From the NCBI RefSeq assembly GCF_000877395.1, contig NZ_JYFE01000032.1, positions 23,621-87,620 on the forward strand: a stretch of DNA of 64,000 nt. Reading direction: 5' to 3'. The stretch is from Jannaschia aquimarina (lineage in GTDB: Bacteria; Pseudomonadota; Alphaproteobacteria; Rhodobacterales; Rhodobacteraceae). Shown here one piece after another: positions 35,106 through 43,267 of this stretch; the first letter of the stretch is position 1; the number at the start of each line of letters is the position of its first letter. The notes beneath the pieces were generated by a model. That model was not told where the DNA came from. It saw only the letters and a program-made list of their open reading frames with translations, and made no database searches. The position numbers were made by a program, and so were the translations under genes.

Positions 35106-36551
35106 TCAGTTGCTCCCGGCGGGTTCGTAGATCGAGGCCGGGAGGTCGTAGCCCCAGGCCTTGAAGCGGTTCGCGTAGTGGCTGCGAATGCCGGTCGCCG
35201 TGAAGCGACCGATGATCGTTCCGTCCGACTCGAGGCCGAGACGTTCGTAGCGGAAGACCTCCTGGAGGGTGATGACTTCGCCCTCCATGCCCGTCACCTC
35301 GGTGACCGAGACCATCCGGCGGGAGCCATCCTGAAGACGCGAGGCCTGCACGATCAGGTTCACAGCCGACGAGATCTGTGCGCGGACGGCCTTGATCGGC
35401 ATCTCGATCCCGGCCATCGCGATCATGTTCTCCAGGCGCGAGACCGCATCGCGGGCCGAGTTGGCGTGGATCGTGGTCATGGAGCCGTCGTGGCCGGTAT
35501 TCATCGCCTGAAGCATGTCGATGACTTCCTCGCCACGCGTCTCACCGACGATGATCCGGTCAGGCCGCATCCGCAGCGCGTTCCGAAGACAGTCCCGCTG
35601 AGTGACGGCGCCCTTTCCCTCCACGTTCGGCGGACGGCTTTCCATCCGGCCCACGTGATCCTGCTGGAGCTGAAGTTCCGCCGTGTCCTCGATGGTCAGG
35701 ACGCGCTCGGCATGGCCGATGAAGCTGGACAGCGCGTTCAGCGTGGTCGTCTTACCGGAACCCGTCCCGCCTGACACGATGACGTTCAGCCGTGTCGCTA
35801 CAGCGGCCTGGAGATAGGCCGCCATCTCTTCGGTGAAGGCGCCGAACGTCACCAGGTCGTCGACGGCCAGCTTTTCCTTCTTGAATTTCCGGATCGAGAC
35901 CAGCGATCCATCTACCGCGACCGGCGGAACCATCGCGTTGAAGCGCGACCCGTCCTTTAGACGGGCGTCCACGTAAGGGTTTGACTCGTCGACGCGGCGT
36001 CCGACAGCCGAGACGATCTTGTCGATGATCCGGAGAAGGTGACGCTCATCCTTGAAGCGGATGTCGGATTTCTGAAGCTTGCCGGCACGCTCGATATAGA
36101 TGTTGTGAGGGCCGTTCACGAGAATATCGTTGACGCTCTCGTCCTTCAGAAGCGGTTCGAGCGGGCCGAGGCCCATCACCTCGTCGAACAACTCCGAGTT
36201 GAGGATATCGCGGTCCTCTCGACCGAGGATCACCCCCATGTCGGACAGCTCTTCGCTCGTGATCGAGACGATCTCCGCCCGGAGCGCGCCAGACTCGGCC
36301 GTGTCGAGTGCGGCGAGGTTCAGGTTGTCGAGCAACCTGTGGTGCATCTCGGTCTTGAGTTCTTCGATCCGCTCGCGGCGCTTCATGTCCTTGTCGACCG
36401 GTGCAGCCTTGGCGGGCGCCTTCGCGGGCGCGGCCTTCTTTGGCTGTTCCGGGGCCGGGGCAGGGGCAGACGCGGCCTTGGTATCCTGAGCCGGGGCTTG
36501 GCTAATCGGTCGCGCGGCCTCGATCTGGGGCTTCTTGTATCTCGAAAACAT
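35106..36551 (-). CDS. cpaF: Tad pilus assembly ATPase TadA/CpaF
   Basis: This 481-residue hexameric type II/IV secretion ATPase powers pilus extension and possibly retraction. It has a Pro/Ala/Lys-rich N-terminal tail (residues about 10-55), then the N-terminal all-helical domain and the RecA-like core. Walker A is GGTGSGKTT at 261-269, followed by an Asp box ([11 protein letters not shown]), Walker B-like [10 protein letters not shown] and a His box ([12 protein letters not shown]). Gene order cpaE-cpaF-tadB-tadC is canonical. Confidence 0.97.
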   Translation of the reverse strand: MFSRYKKPQIEAARPISQAPAQDTKAASAPAPAPEQPKKAAPAKAPAKAAPVDKDMKRRERIEELKTEMHHRLLDNLNLAALDTAESGALRAEIVSITSEELSDMGVILGREDRDILNSELFDEVMGLGPLEPLLKDESVNDILVNGPHNIYIERAGKLQKSDIRFKDERHLLRIIDKIVSAVGRRVDESNPYVDARLKDGSRFNAMVPPVAVDGSLVSIRKFKKEKLAVDDLVTFGAFTEEMAAYLQAAVATRLNVIVSGGTGSGKTTTLNALSSFIGHAERVLTIEDTAELQLQQDHVGRMESRPPNVEGKGAVTQRDCLRNALRMRPDRIIVGETRGEEVIDMLQAMNTGHDGSMTTIHANSARDAVSRLENMIAMAGIEMPIKAVRAQISSAVNLIVQASRLQDGSRRMVSVTEVTGMEGEVITLQEVFRYERLGLESDGTIIGRFTATGIRSHYANRFKAWGYDLPASIYEPAGSN

Positions 36552-36566
36552 TTTAGTATCCGTATG

Positions 36567-37892
36567 TTAGCCGAGCTTGATGCCGAAGATCGGCTTCTTC
36601 TTCGATCCGGTTTCCGCAGATGCAGCAGAGCTGCCCAGCCCATCAGCCAGTTTGGCTAGCTCCTTGCGAAGCGGGCTTCGCGCGGCCGCGGTCGACAGGG
36701 GCAGGGCCTGATCGTTCGCTTCGGTGACGGCCTTTCCGCCATCGGGCAGCACTGCGTCGAACTTGACCTCGAGCGTCTCACCGAGCTTCTGGATCCGGCC
36801 TTTCGCCTGAAGGTCGGTCTTTCCGGGCGCCCGGTTGAGGATCCAGCCCAGGCGATCCATCGCGATTTCTTCACCGGTCATGAGCCGGATCAGACGCATC
36901 GCGTTCTGCGCGGCGCGCACCTCCAGTGGCAGGACCAGATGGTAGCGATCCGCTGCCCCGATCACGGTGTCGGTCCACTGCGTCAGCGTTTGCGGCATGT
37001 CGATGATGACGACGTCGAAGCATTTGCGCGCAAGATCGATAAGCGCGGTGACATCTTCGGGACCGATCAGGTCGAGCGGCAACAGTTCGGCCGGGGCGGT
37101 GAAGACCTGCAGCCTTGGATTGACTTCCTGAAGCGACTGACGAAACGCCTCCTCGTCCATGGAGGCGGTGTCGGTCAGGATCTCGTAGATGTTGTCCTTG
37201 CAGGATACGTCCGTGTAGGTCGCGACGGACCCGAATTGCAGACCGAAATCCATCAGGCAAACCGATGGGGATGCCGATTTGGACGCGGTCGAGAGTTCCC
37301 AGGCGACATTCACCGCGATCGTCGATGCGCCAGCGCCTCCGACGACGCTCTGGAAGGCGTAAAGCTCGGAGCCGCTGCCACGACCGCCGCCGGTCGATGT
37401 CGGCGCTTGACCCGCTTCTGACTGGCCGCCGGGAGGACCGGCTTCGGCCGTGGCGCTTCGCATCGCGTCGGACATACCCATCTTGGGCGACCGGGCGCGG
37501 GCGACGGCATCGGCGAGCGCACTCTCTGGAAGAGGGTAGGGTGCGAAATCGTCCGCCCCTGCGCGCAGCAATTCATGCAATTCCATCGGACCGAGGCCGT
37601 CCGCGACGAGAATGACCTGCAAGCCGATTCGCTTGGATTGCTTGATGATCGCCGCGATCCGTGTCAGCTCGCTCTCGTCCCGGTGGTCGATCGCCACGAC
37701 GACGAACCGCATCTCCCGCGCCTCGTCTGTGCGAAGGAACTCTGCCGCTTCGGAGAAGGTCAGGTCGCCCCAGGCTTCGCCCAGTTCGGCCTCCATGTCT
37801 TCGATCAGCAGGTCGAATTCCTGGATATCCCGCGATACCGTGACTGCCTCGAGCGGTGCCGGTTCCGGCTCAATCGCCAATTCTGCGCTCAT
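36567..37892 (-). CDS. cpaE: Pilus localisation protein TadZ/CpaE
   Basis: The 441-residue product has an N-terminal atypical receiver-like domain (about 20-150) and a C-terminal ParA/MinD-type ATPase with the deviant Walker A motif VGGAGASTIA and VIIDMPQTLTQW. TadZ proteins act early, placing the tad machine at a pole. Between the domains is a Gly/Ser-rich linker. The start at 37892 has GAGGATGAAG upstream. A terminator and 256 bases separate it from the OmpA-like gene, so it may start a second transcript of the locus. Confidence 0.94.
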   Translation of the reverse strand: MSAELAIEPEPAPLEAVTVSRDIQEFDLLIEDMEAELGEAWGDLTFSEAAEFLRTDEAREMRFVVVAIDHRDESELTRIAAIIKQSKRIGLQVILVADGLGPMELHELLRAGADDFAPYPLPESALADAVARARSPKMGMSDAMRSATAEAGPPGGQSEAGQAPTSTGGGRGSGSELYAFQSVVGGAGASTIAVNVAWELSTASKSASPSVCLMDFGLQFGSVATYTDVSCKDNIYEILTDTASMDEEAFRQSLQEVNPRLQVFTAPAELLPLDLIGPEDVTALIDLARKCFDVVIIDMPQTLTQWTDTVIGAADRYHLVLPLEVRAAQNAMRLIRLMTGEEIAMDRLGWILNRAPGKTDLQAKGRIQKLGETLEVKFDAVLPDGGKAVTEANDQALPLSTAAARSPLRKELAKLADGLGSSAASAETGSKKKPIFGIKLG

Positions 37893-38084
37893 CGCTCTTC
37901 ATCCTCTTAACGGTCACGGTGCTCGGTTTCCCGGGCGGCAACGCTTGCAGGGCACAACAACCCCTTCCCCATGTTCCTGACCCGTAATCTGGGCGACAAT
38001 GGGACCGAAAAGCTGAAAATGTCGGTAAGATCAGTGGGGGCATTCGTCTTGAATGCGCCACATCGCTGCCTTTCGGAAACGAGA

Positions 38085-38122
38085 ACGGCCCCCTGCCGTC
38101 GTAGGGCAGGGGGCCGTCTTTT
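38085..38122 (-). terminator. Terminator hairpin after the OmpA-like gene
   Basis: ACGGCCCCCTGCC (38085-38097) and GGCAGGGGGCCGT (38105-38117) form a 13-pair stem. Read leftward it is followed by TCTCGTTTCC, and read rightward by CTTTTGCTTCTT, so it could work in both directions. It separates the cpaC/OmpA part of the locus from cpaE. Confidence 0.8.
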
Positions 38123-38148
38123 GCTTCTTGCGTGTGGTCGGCGACGCC

Positions 38149-38835
38149 TTACTCGCCGCCTCCGCCCGAGAACTCGCCGCCGCCCTCGAAGCCTTGGTTC
38201 GAGACCGTGGCCGCGCGGCCCGAGCTGCCGACGTAGTTCCGGTAGATCACCTGGGCATACTTGCCGTCGAGGATCAGCGGATGGCTCTGAACGAAGCCGG
38301 TCACCTTGGTCACCGTGCGGCGGTTGGCTCGCTCACGTCCTTCGGTGGGAACGACCGGGTCGGTCTCGCCGCGAGAGACGAGGGCCTCCAGGCGGTCCTT
38401 CGACACACCGCGTGCGGAGATGTAGTTGACCGCGGCGCGAGCCCGGCGCAGGCCGAGACGCCGGTTATAGGCGTTCGATCCAACCAGGTCGGTGTGACCG
38501 TAGACGCTGAAACGGACCTCCGGGAAGGTGCGGATGAAGTCCGCCTGCTGCTCCAGGATGGCACGGGCATCCGCGTCCAGTTCGGCCGAGTTGAAGGCGA
38601 AGGTCACCGTGGTCGGAACGGACGCCTCGAAGCGTTCGCCGAGATGGACCAGAGCCGTGATCTCACCGTTATGCACGCCGATGTTGTTGCGCGTCGCGGC
38701 ACCGAACCCATCGATCGTGTAGCCTTCGCCAGCCGGATCGTTGAAGCCGTTCCGGCCACAGCCGGCCGCGGTGAGGGTGAAGCCGGTCAGGCCCAGCAGG
38801 GCGGAGCGGCGCGAGAGTTTGCGATCCATCGCCAT
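38149..38835 (-). CDS. OmpA-family protein in the CpaD position of the tad locus
   Basis: The 228-residue product begins with a twin-arginine-like signal (SRRSALLGLTGFTLTAAGC) and ends in an OmpA C-terminal peptidoglycan-binding domain (about 90-195). The domain shows TFAFNSAELDADA, YGHTDLVGSNAYNRRL and LGLRRARAAVNYI, followed by a Gly-rich tail. In Caulobacter-type loci this place is taken by CpaD. Here an OmpA-like protein, perhaps anchoring the secretin to the cell wall, replaces it. It overlaps the cpaC stop by one base, so the two are coupled. A lipid-anchored cysteine at AAGC is possible but a weak lipobox. Confidence 0.9.
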   Translation of the reverse strand: MAMDRKLSRRSALLGLTGFTLTAAGCGRNGFNDPAGEGYTIDGFGAATRNNIGVHNGEITALVHLGERFEASVPTTVTFAFNSAELDADARAILEQQADFIRTFPEVRFSVYGHTDLVGSNAYNRRLGLRRARAAVNYISARGVSKDRLEALVSRGETDPVVPTEGRERANRRTVTKVTGFVQSHPLILDGKYAQVIYRNYVGSSGRAATVSNQGFEGGGEFSGGGGE

Positions 38836-40238
38836 TACTCCAGAACGTAGCCGTAATTGCCCGAGAAATCCTGATCGGCTGCGGCATTGCGGGCCGAACG
38901 GGACGTGCTGCTGGTCTCACCCGACAGGCGGCCGGAGAGGAACAGTTCGTTCTCGGTGGGGGGGCGGATGCGGTCGGTGGGCAGCGCGATGGCGGCACCG
39001 CTGACCGGTTGCACGAGGTGGGCCGTGATCACGACGACCAGCTCGGTCTGGTTGCGCTGATAGCCGGAGGACCGGAACAGCGAGCCGATGACCGGCACAT
39101 CTCCGAGCCACGGAACCTGGTTCACGCTGTCGCGGAACTCGTCCTGAAGCAGACCGCCGATGGCGAAGCTCTGACCGTCGCGCAGTTCGACCGTCGTGGT
39201 CGTCTGGCGGCGGCTGAAACCCAGCACTTCGGCGCCGTTGATGCTCGTGGTGACCGACTGGTCCAGCGCCGAGACGGATGCATCAAGCTGAAGGTTGATG
39301 ATATCCTGATCGACGACCGTCGGCGTGAAGGTCAGCTCGACGCCGAAGGGGCGGTACTCAACACCAACCTCGGTGCCGTCATCCCCATCTCCGATCACAG
39401 GGATCGGATACTCGCCACCTGCCAGGAAGCGGGCCGGCTGGCCGGAGAGCGCCGTGACGTTCGGTTCGGCCAGAGTGCGGACGAGGCCCTTGGTCTCGAG
39501 CGCTTCCAAGGCGAGCTGGACAGCAGTGGAGCCGATGTCGAATCCGACGACCGCGAGGTTGTTCGCGCCCGGGACATCGGACAGCGTGGAGACGAAGCCG
39601 CCGTCCTCGCCGACATCCAGAAATCCGTCCGTTGCGCGATTGGATGCGATGGTCGTCTGCGAGCCGAGGTTCTTGCTGACCTGGCGCGACATTTCCGCAA
39701 AGCGGACCTGCAGCATCACCTGCTGGACGCCACCGACGCTCATGAGGTTCAGTACGCGCTCGGGGGCGTAGCGTTCGGCTACTTCCAATGCGTCCTGCAG
39801 CTTGGCCGTCGAAGAGACGGTGCCCGACAGCACGATGCCGTCATTGGCCGTCCGGACCTCGATATGCTCGTTCGGGAGCAGCTCGCGGAGACGCTCCTTG
39901 AATTCCGCGATATCGGGGGTCACGCGGACCTCGACATTGGTGATGAGCCGGCCATCGGGGCCCAGCAGCGTCAGCGTCGTGCGGCCGGGCGCCTTGCCCA
40001 GGACGTAGACCGTGCGCTCGGACAGGGTCGCGATATCCGCGATCAGCGGGTTGGCGACGCTCAGTTCGGCGAAGGGCGTGTCGCTTTCCAGCACGATGGC
40101 GCGGTTCAGCGGCACCCTCAGTGCGGATTGCGTGGCGCCCTGCGCCAGGCGAAGTGTTTCAGCGAATGCCGGGGCCATTGGAACGGCGCCCACCATCGCC
40201 CCGAGCATGAATGCCCGGAGGACGTTCTTGAAATTCAT
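38835..40238 (-). CDS. cpaC: Tad pilus outer-membrane secretin CpaC (RcpA)
   Basis: The 467-residue secretin has a signal peptide (MLGAMVGAVPMAPAFA, cut near residue 26). An N-terminal pilus-assembly N domain (about 30-100) and a BON-like domain (about 105-170) follow, then the secretin core (about 200-430) with GQSFAIGGLLQDEFRD and VPWLGDVPVIGSLFRS, two hallmark segments. It forms the outer-membrane pore for the Flp pilus. Its upstream region is a 611-base gap that separates it from cpaB, unusual for genes that are normally adjacent. Confidence 0.96.
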   Translation of the reverse strand: MNFKNVLRAFMLGAMVGAVPMAPAFAETLRLAQGATQSALRVPLNRAIVLESDTPFAELSVANPLIADIATLSERTVYVLGKAPGRTTLTLLGPDGRLITNVEVRVTPDIAEFKERLRELLPNEHIEVRTANDGIVLSGTVSSTAKLQDALEVAERYAPERVLNLMSVGGVQQVMLQVRFAEMSRQVSKNLGSQTTIASNRATDGFLDVGEDGGFVSTLSDVPGANNLAVVGFDIGSTAVQLALEALETKGLVRTLAEPNVTALSGQPARFLAGGEYPIPVIGDGDDGTEVGVEYRPFGVELTFTPTVVDQDIINLQLDASVSALDQSVTTSINGAEVLGFSRRQTTTTVELRDGQSFAIGGLLQDEFRDSVNQVPWLGDVPVIGSLFRSSGYQRNQTELVVVITAHLVQPVSGAAIALPTDRIRPPTENELFLSGRLSGETSSTSRSARNAAADQDFSGNYGYVLE

Positions 40239-40849
40239 GTGACCTGCCTCTCAGTTCACTCTGCTCATGTTTGGCCCATACCGCCGACGGGCCATTATTC
40301 TGGCGGCTCTTCTGTCCGCTCCGGACCTCGCCACAACGATGGCGGCGAGTTCCCGCTCACGATGGAGAATGGCCGGCGGGTGAGACAAGCTTGTCGGTCG
40401 AGAAACCACCGAACGCGTTAACGGGATGTGAGACATTTGTCACAAAACCGGGGTCAACGTCATGAGTTCGCCCCACTCTGTCGCCGTCGGCGCTTCATTC
40501 AAGAGATGAGCGAGGGATATCCTGTGGAAGTAGCGCCGAATGCCTTTGCCGCGGGCGCGGTCGGCGATCCGGCTGCCGAGCGGTCGGAGACGTCGCGATC
40601 AGCATGTCGGGCTGGCCGCAGAATTGCAGCCTGGCTCTCCACTCGCCCGTGACAGAAGGGGTAGAAGGTCGCGGGATCTACTGTCCACGGCACGTTCGTC
40701 GGAGCGCTGAGGAAACCACTCAGGGTTTGTCGGAGGAACGGTAGCCGCTTGCAGGGCTGCGTTCTATCCGTCCGTGGAGGTTCTTTGAGGCACAAAAAGC
40801 ATGACGAGCCGCGAGGCGGCTCGTCATCATCAACCGATGGGATCGGGAT
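40239..40849. other. 611-base gap between cpaB and cpaC with no convincing gene
   Basis: No frame on either strand has a good ribosome site, recognisable domain or consistent codon bias. It contains the cpaB terminator (40794-40825), a single GTTAACG word near 40420, and an A/T-richer patch around 40425-40460 (minus strand TTGACC, TTTTGTGACAAATG) that could hold the cpaC promoter. Short open frames at 40251-40436 and 40499-40795 (minus) were judged spurious. Confidence 0.6.
40794..40825 (-). terminator. Intrinsic terminator of cpaB
   Basis: GACGAGCCGC (40803-40812) and GCGGCTCGTC (40816-40825) make a ten-pair stem with a three-base loop. Read leftward it is followed by ATGC and TTTTTG. It lies 25 bases after the cpaB stop, so cpaB and cpaC are separate transcripts. 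Confidence 0.88.
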
Positions 40850-41677
40850 TCAGCCTTGTTCGGGGCACTCGACCCGGATCCGCTGTGCTTCGGCGCCCTT
40901 GCGCACGGTCTGATAACAAATCCGTTCCTGCTCGCGGATTTCTTCCGGGCCCACAATCTCTTCGAGGGTGGCTTCGACCTCTTCCGATAGGGTGTCGTCC
41001 CGAACGCCGACCAGCGCGAGCGTTAGTTTGCCGGTCGCCTGCGCCTGAGCCAGTTTCGCCACGACGCGCGGCGGCGCTTCGACAGTGACCGTGCGCGCGA
41101 TCGTAGGCGAGTTGCGTTGGGCATCGGTCACCTGGTCGATCGCGATGAGGGGAAGGCTGGCGTGGATCAGTCGCGTGATGCCACCGACTTCTTCGCCATC
41201 GTTGCCCGTCCAGTAGACATCGACCCGGTCGCCAGGCCGAAGGAAACCGGAAACCCCCGACATCACGTCGACGCGGAGAGCGAACGCACGCATGCCGGGC
41301 GTCAGCGTTGCGGCGACGCCCGCATCTGCGCCGGGGTCTGTCACTTTGGCCTGCAGGAGTGGTTCACCCTTTTCCATCGCGCGGAGAACGGTTCTTCCGC
41401 CGTCCTCTCCCGGGGGGAAGATCGCCTCCTTCGAAGGGAAGACGCCGGATGGAAGGGAGGCCTTGGGCCAAAGGACCGCCTGGACATCGGTCTCGCGAAG
41501 GACGTCGCCGTAGCGAAGCGAGCGCTTCACGACGAAGACATCCTCGACATCGATGATCGCGCTCTTGGTGCTGTCGAGCGCGGCCTGGTATTGTGCAAAT
41601 CGATCCTGAGCCTTCGTGATCGCGAACCCTGCAAGGCCCAAACCGGCCAGCAGGAGGAAGAGAAAGATGGCGCGCAT
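40850..41677 (-). CDS. cpaB: Flp pilus assembly protein CpaB (RcpC)
   Basis: The 275-residue product has an N-terminal membrane anchor (AIFLFLLLAGLGLAGFAIT, residues 3-21), a SAF domain (about 45-110: VVKRSLRYGDVLRETDVQAV) and the RcpC/CpaB C-terminal domain (about 120-240: PGMRAFALRVDVMSGVSGFL, PGDRVDVYWTG). It ends with two cysteines. CpaB works in the periplasm with the secretin. It has its own terminator, and 237 bases separate it from the pilin gene. Confidence 0.95.
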   Translation of the reverse strand: MRAIFLFLLLAGLGLAGFAITKAQDRFAQYQAALDSTKSAIIDVEDVFVVKRSLRYGDVLRETDVQAVLWPKASLPSGVFPSKEAIFPPGEDGGRTVLRAMEKGEPLLQAKVTDPGADAGVAATLTPGMRAFALRVDVMSGVSGFLRPGDRVDVYWTGNDGEEVGGITRLIHASLPLIAIDQVTDAQRNSPTIARTVTVEAPPRVVAKLAQAQATGKLTLALVGVRDDTLSEEVEATLEEIVGPEEIREQERICYQTVRKGAEAQRIRVECPEQG

Positions 41678-41847
41678 CGCAGGTTACCTGTCTGTTCGTT
41701 GCATCGGGCCCGGCCGGTGCCGGATATCGTTTCCGGGATGGCCGCGGATTGCGGCGAAAGCGTGGACTGGATGCGAGGATTCAATGGGAGATGCCGGTTT
41801 CGCACCTTCAGGTTAATGTCAGAAGAACGTCAGATTAAACAGGACGA

Positions 41848-41871
41848 GGGCCGTGGATCTCTCCACGGCCC
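41848..41871 (-). terminator. Hairpin terminator of the Flp pilin gene
   Basis: GGGCCGTGG (41848-41856) and CCACGGCCC (41863-41871) form a nine-pair stem with a six-base loop. The leftward continuation TCGTCCTGTTTAATC is only moderately T-rich. It lies 44 bases after the pilin stop, consistent with a strong monocistronic pilin message. Confidence 0.75.
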
Positions 41872-41914
41872 TGTGCATCACGCAGAGCGATGATGCAAAC
41901 TCGGTCTTCGGAAA

Positions 41915-42118
41915 TCAGCCGCCCGAGCTCGAAAGCGTGAATTCGGTGTGGTTTTCCGTCAGCTTGTTGTTGATGTCGCCGGTCAGGTCGTCGATGCCAC
42001 CGCGGACGACGGACATGACAGCCAGGCCCAGGCCCACGAGGGCGGCGGTCAGCACAACCCAGTCAACGGTAACGGCACCGGTTTCGTCGGCGCGGAAGGT
42101 CTTGATCGCGTTCAGCAT
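41915..42118 (-). CDS. Flp-type pilin (type IVb prepilin)
   Basis: The 67-residue product has a short basic leader (MLNAIKTFRADETG), then AVTVDWVVLTAALVGLGLAV, the hydrophobic stretch typical of Rhodobacteraceae Flp pilins. The leader peptidase site is best placed after G14. The residue at +5 is then D19, where classical Flp has Glu. A short polar C-terminus with a Ser/Gly end follows. It is the probable major pilin of the tad system. GAGGAAAATTCAC precedes the ATG, and a terminator follows the stop. The 5' leader is over 100 bases. Confidence 0.88.
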   Translation of the reverse strand: MLNAIKTFRADETGAVTVDWVVLTAALVGLGLAVMSVVRGGIDDLTGDINNKLTENHTEFTLSSSGG

Positions 42119-42293
42119 GTGAATTTTCCTCGGTCAGATGCTTCGTTCATCGTGGCGTTGCGCCGTTCGATGGAGAGATGTTTGGCGGCGAATCTGGGCA
42201 CGAATTGGGAAGAATAGAGTAGAATACGAGGTGATATTTCGCTTCATTTTAACGGTTTCCCGCTCCAATCGTTTCACTCTTGGCAACGCTGAC

Positions 42294-42328
42294 GCGAAAG
42301 GGCCGCTCCGAGGAGCGGCCCTTTCGCG
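42294..42328 (-). terminator. Long hairpin after the pilin-like mini-gene
   Basis: GCGAAAGGGCCGCTC (42294-42308) and GAGCGGCCCTTTCGC (42314-42328) form a 15-pair perfect stem with a five-base loop. No T run follows on either side, so it may act as an RNA-stabilising 3' hairpin as well as a terminator. It is 18 bases after the mini-gene stop. Confidence 0.75.
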
Positions 42329-42346
42329 CCTTCAGGGATGGACTCA

Positions 42347-42520
42347 TCAGAACGAAGAGGTGTCCGATATCCCGATCTGCTGATCCCGCGCCGTTGAGTG
42401 TTCGGATACACTCGCTGCCACGAAGCCGAGCCCGACCAGAACGATTCCGATGATGCTCGCGCTCACGACGACCCAATCGACTGCCGTCGACTTCTTGGTG
42501 TTTTCATCCCGATCACCCAT
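42347..42520 (-). CDS. 57-residue pilin-like membrane protein
   Basis: ATG 42520 follows GGAGAG by a good distance, and the frame ends with TGA at 42347. The product has a charged leader (MGDRDENTKK) and then STAVDWVVVSASIIGIVLVG, matching the VDWVV-hydrophobic pattern of the neighbouring Flp pilin. A polar end follows (EHSTARDQQIGISDTSSF). It lacks the Gly normally found before the prepilin cleavage site; a Lys-Ser pair is there instead. It is followed by its own long hairpin. I infer a minor or divergent pilin, or a small membrane partner of the pilus. Confidence 0.72.
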   Translation of the reverse strand: MGDRDENTKKSTAVDWVVVSASIIGIVLVGLGFVAASVSEHSTARDQQIGISDTSSF

Positions 42521-43267
42521 TCCATTCTCTCCGTTCCTGAACGTTTCGGTGCTGGTCCGACCTGAATGATCAGTTTGGCGAAAGCAGGGGCTGGGTTCGC
42601 CCGTCGCGGGGCGATTTCCGGCATCTTGGATCGTATCCTCGTTCGACGGGCGAGTGAGCCGGGTTGCGTGGTGCTAAAGCCTACAACTTCCCAGAAAGGT
42701 GTTCCTGCACGATCAAGCTTCGAGCCTCACGGTGCTTCCCGCTCGCGACGGCACTCGTATCCGGGCGGCCAGTGTGTCTTGCGCGGGACGCAATGAGGAA
42801 AGGGCCGCGCCTGCCAGCGCGGCCCCCTGTCCCTCGGTCCAAGGTGTCCCTCGGGTCGTGACGGCCCTTCTTTGATCACGCCGCCTGCCAATTGGCGCGA
42901 TCCGGAGCCTGCTCGACGTCACGTGGTCCGCCCCTTGAGGGGCTGTTCTTATGATCCGACCGGGTCCGCCGTCTGCCGTCGCGAACCGGATGACCGGATG
43001 AGACGGAGGATGCTGGCGAAATGAGGCGAGATTGTGCCCCATTTTGCACGAATTGGAGACGATCATCGAATGCCAATGAAATAAGGTCGTTGACACGCCC
43101 GACATGCAGGATCTGGACGGAGAAAACGCAGATTGGGTCGTCTCATTCCGAATGTTTGCACGGAAAGTCACACTCCTGCGCAGATCGTTCGGGCGGATGG
43201 TTCGCTCGCGGCCCGTCCGTGCGATCCTTCCGGCAACGAAAATAGGTTCATCGAGCAGGTGACCGGA
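42521..43267. other. 747-base region with a leftward hairpin but no convincing gene
   Basis: The region separates the pilin-like mini-gene from the divergent transglycosylase. GGGCCGCGC (42802-42810) and GCGCGGCCC (42817-42825) form a perfect nine-pair stem, followed leftward by TTTCCTC, so it looks like a terminator for a leftward transcript starting to its right. No frame to its right has coding character; the best leftward one (42876-43076, 66 codons) is compositionally odd. CCCCTTGAGGGG at about 42935-42946 is a second small hairpin. The rest appears non-coding. Confidence 0.55.

Noticed and set aside
40251..40795. Short frames in the cpaB-cpaC gap
   Set aside because: No start signal, no domain, and the frames cover promoter and terminator sequence.
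42876..43076. 66-codon minus-strand frame upstream of a terminator-like hairpin
   Set aside because: Arg/Ser-rich with no hydrophobic core or ribosome site; treated as possible non-coding RNA instead.
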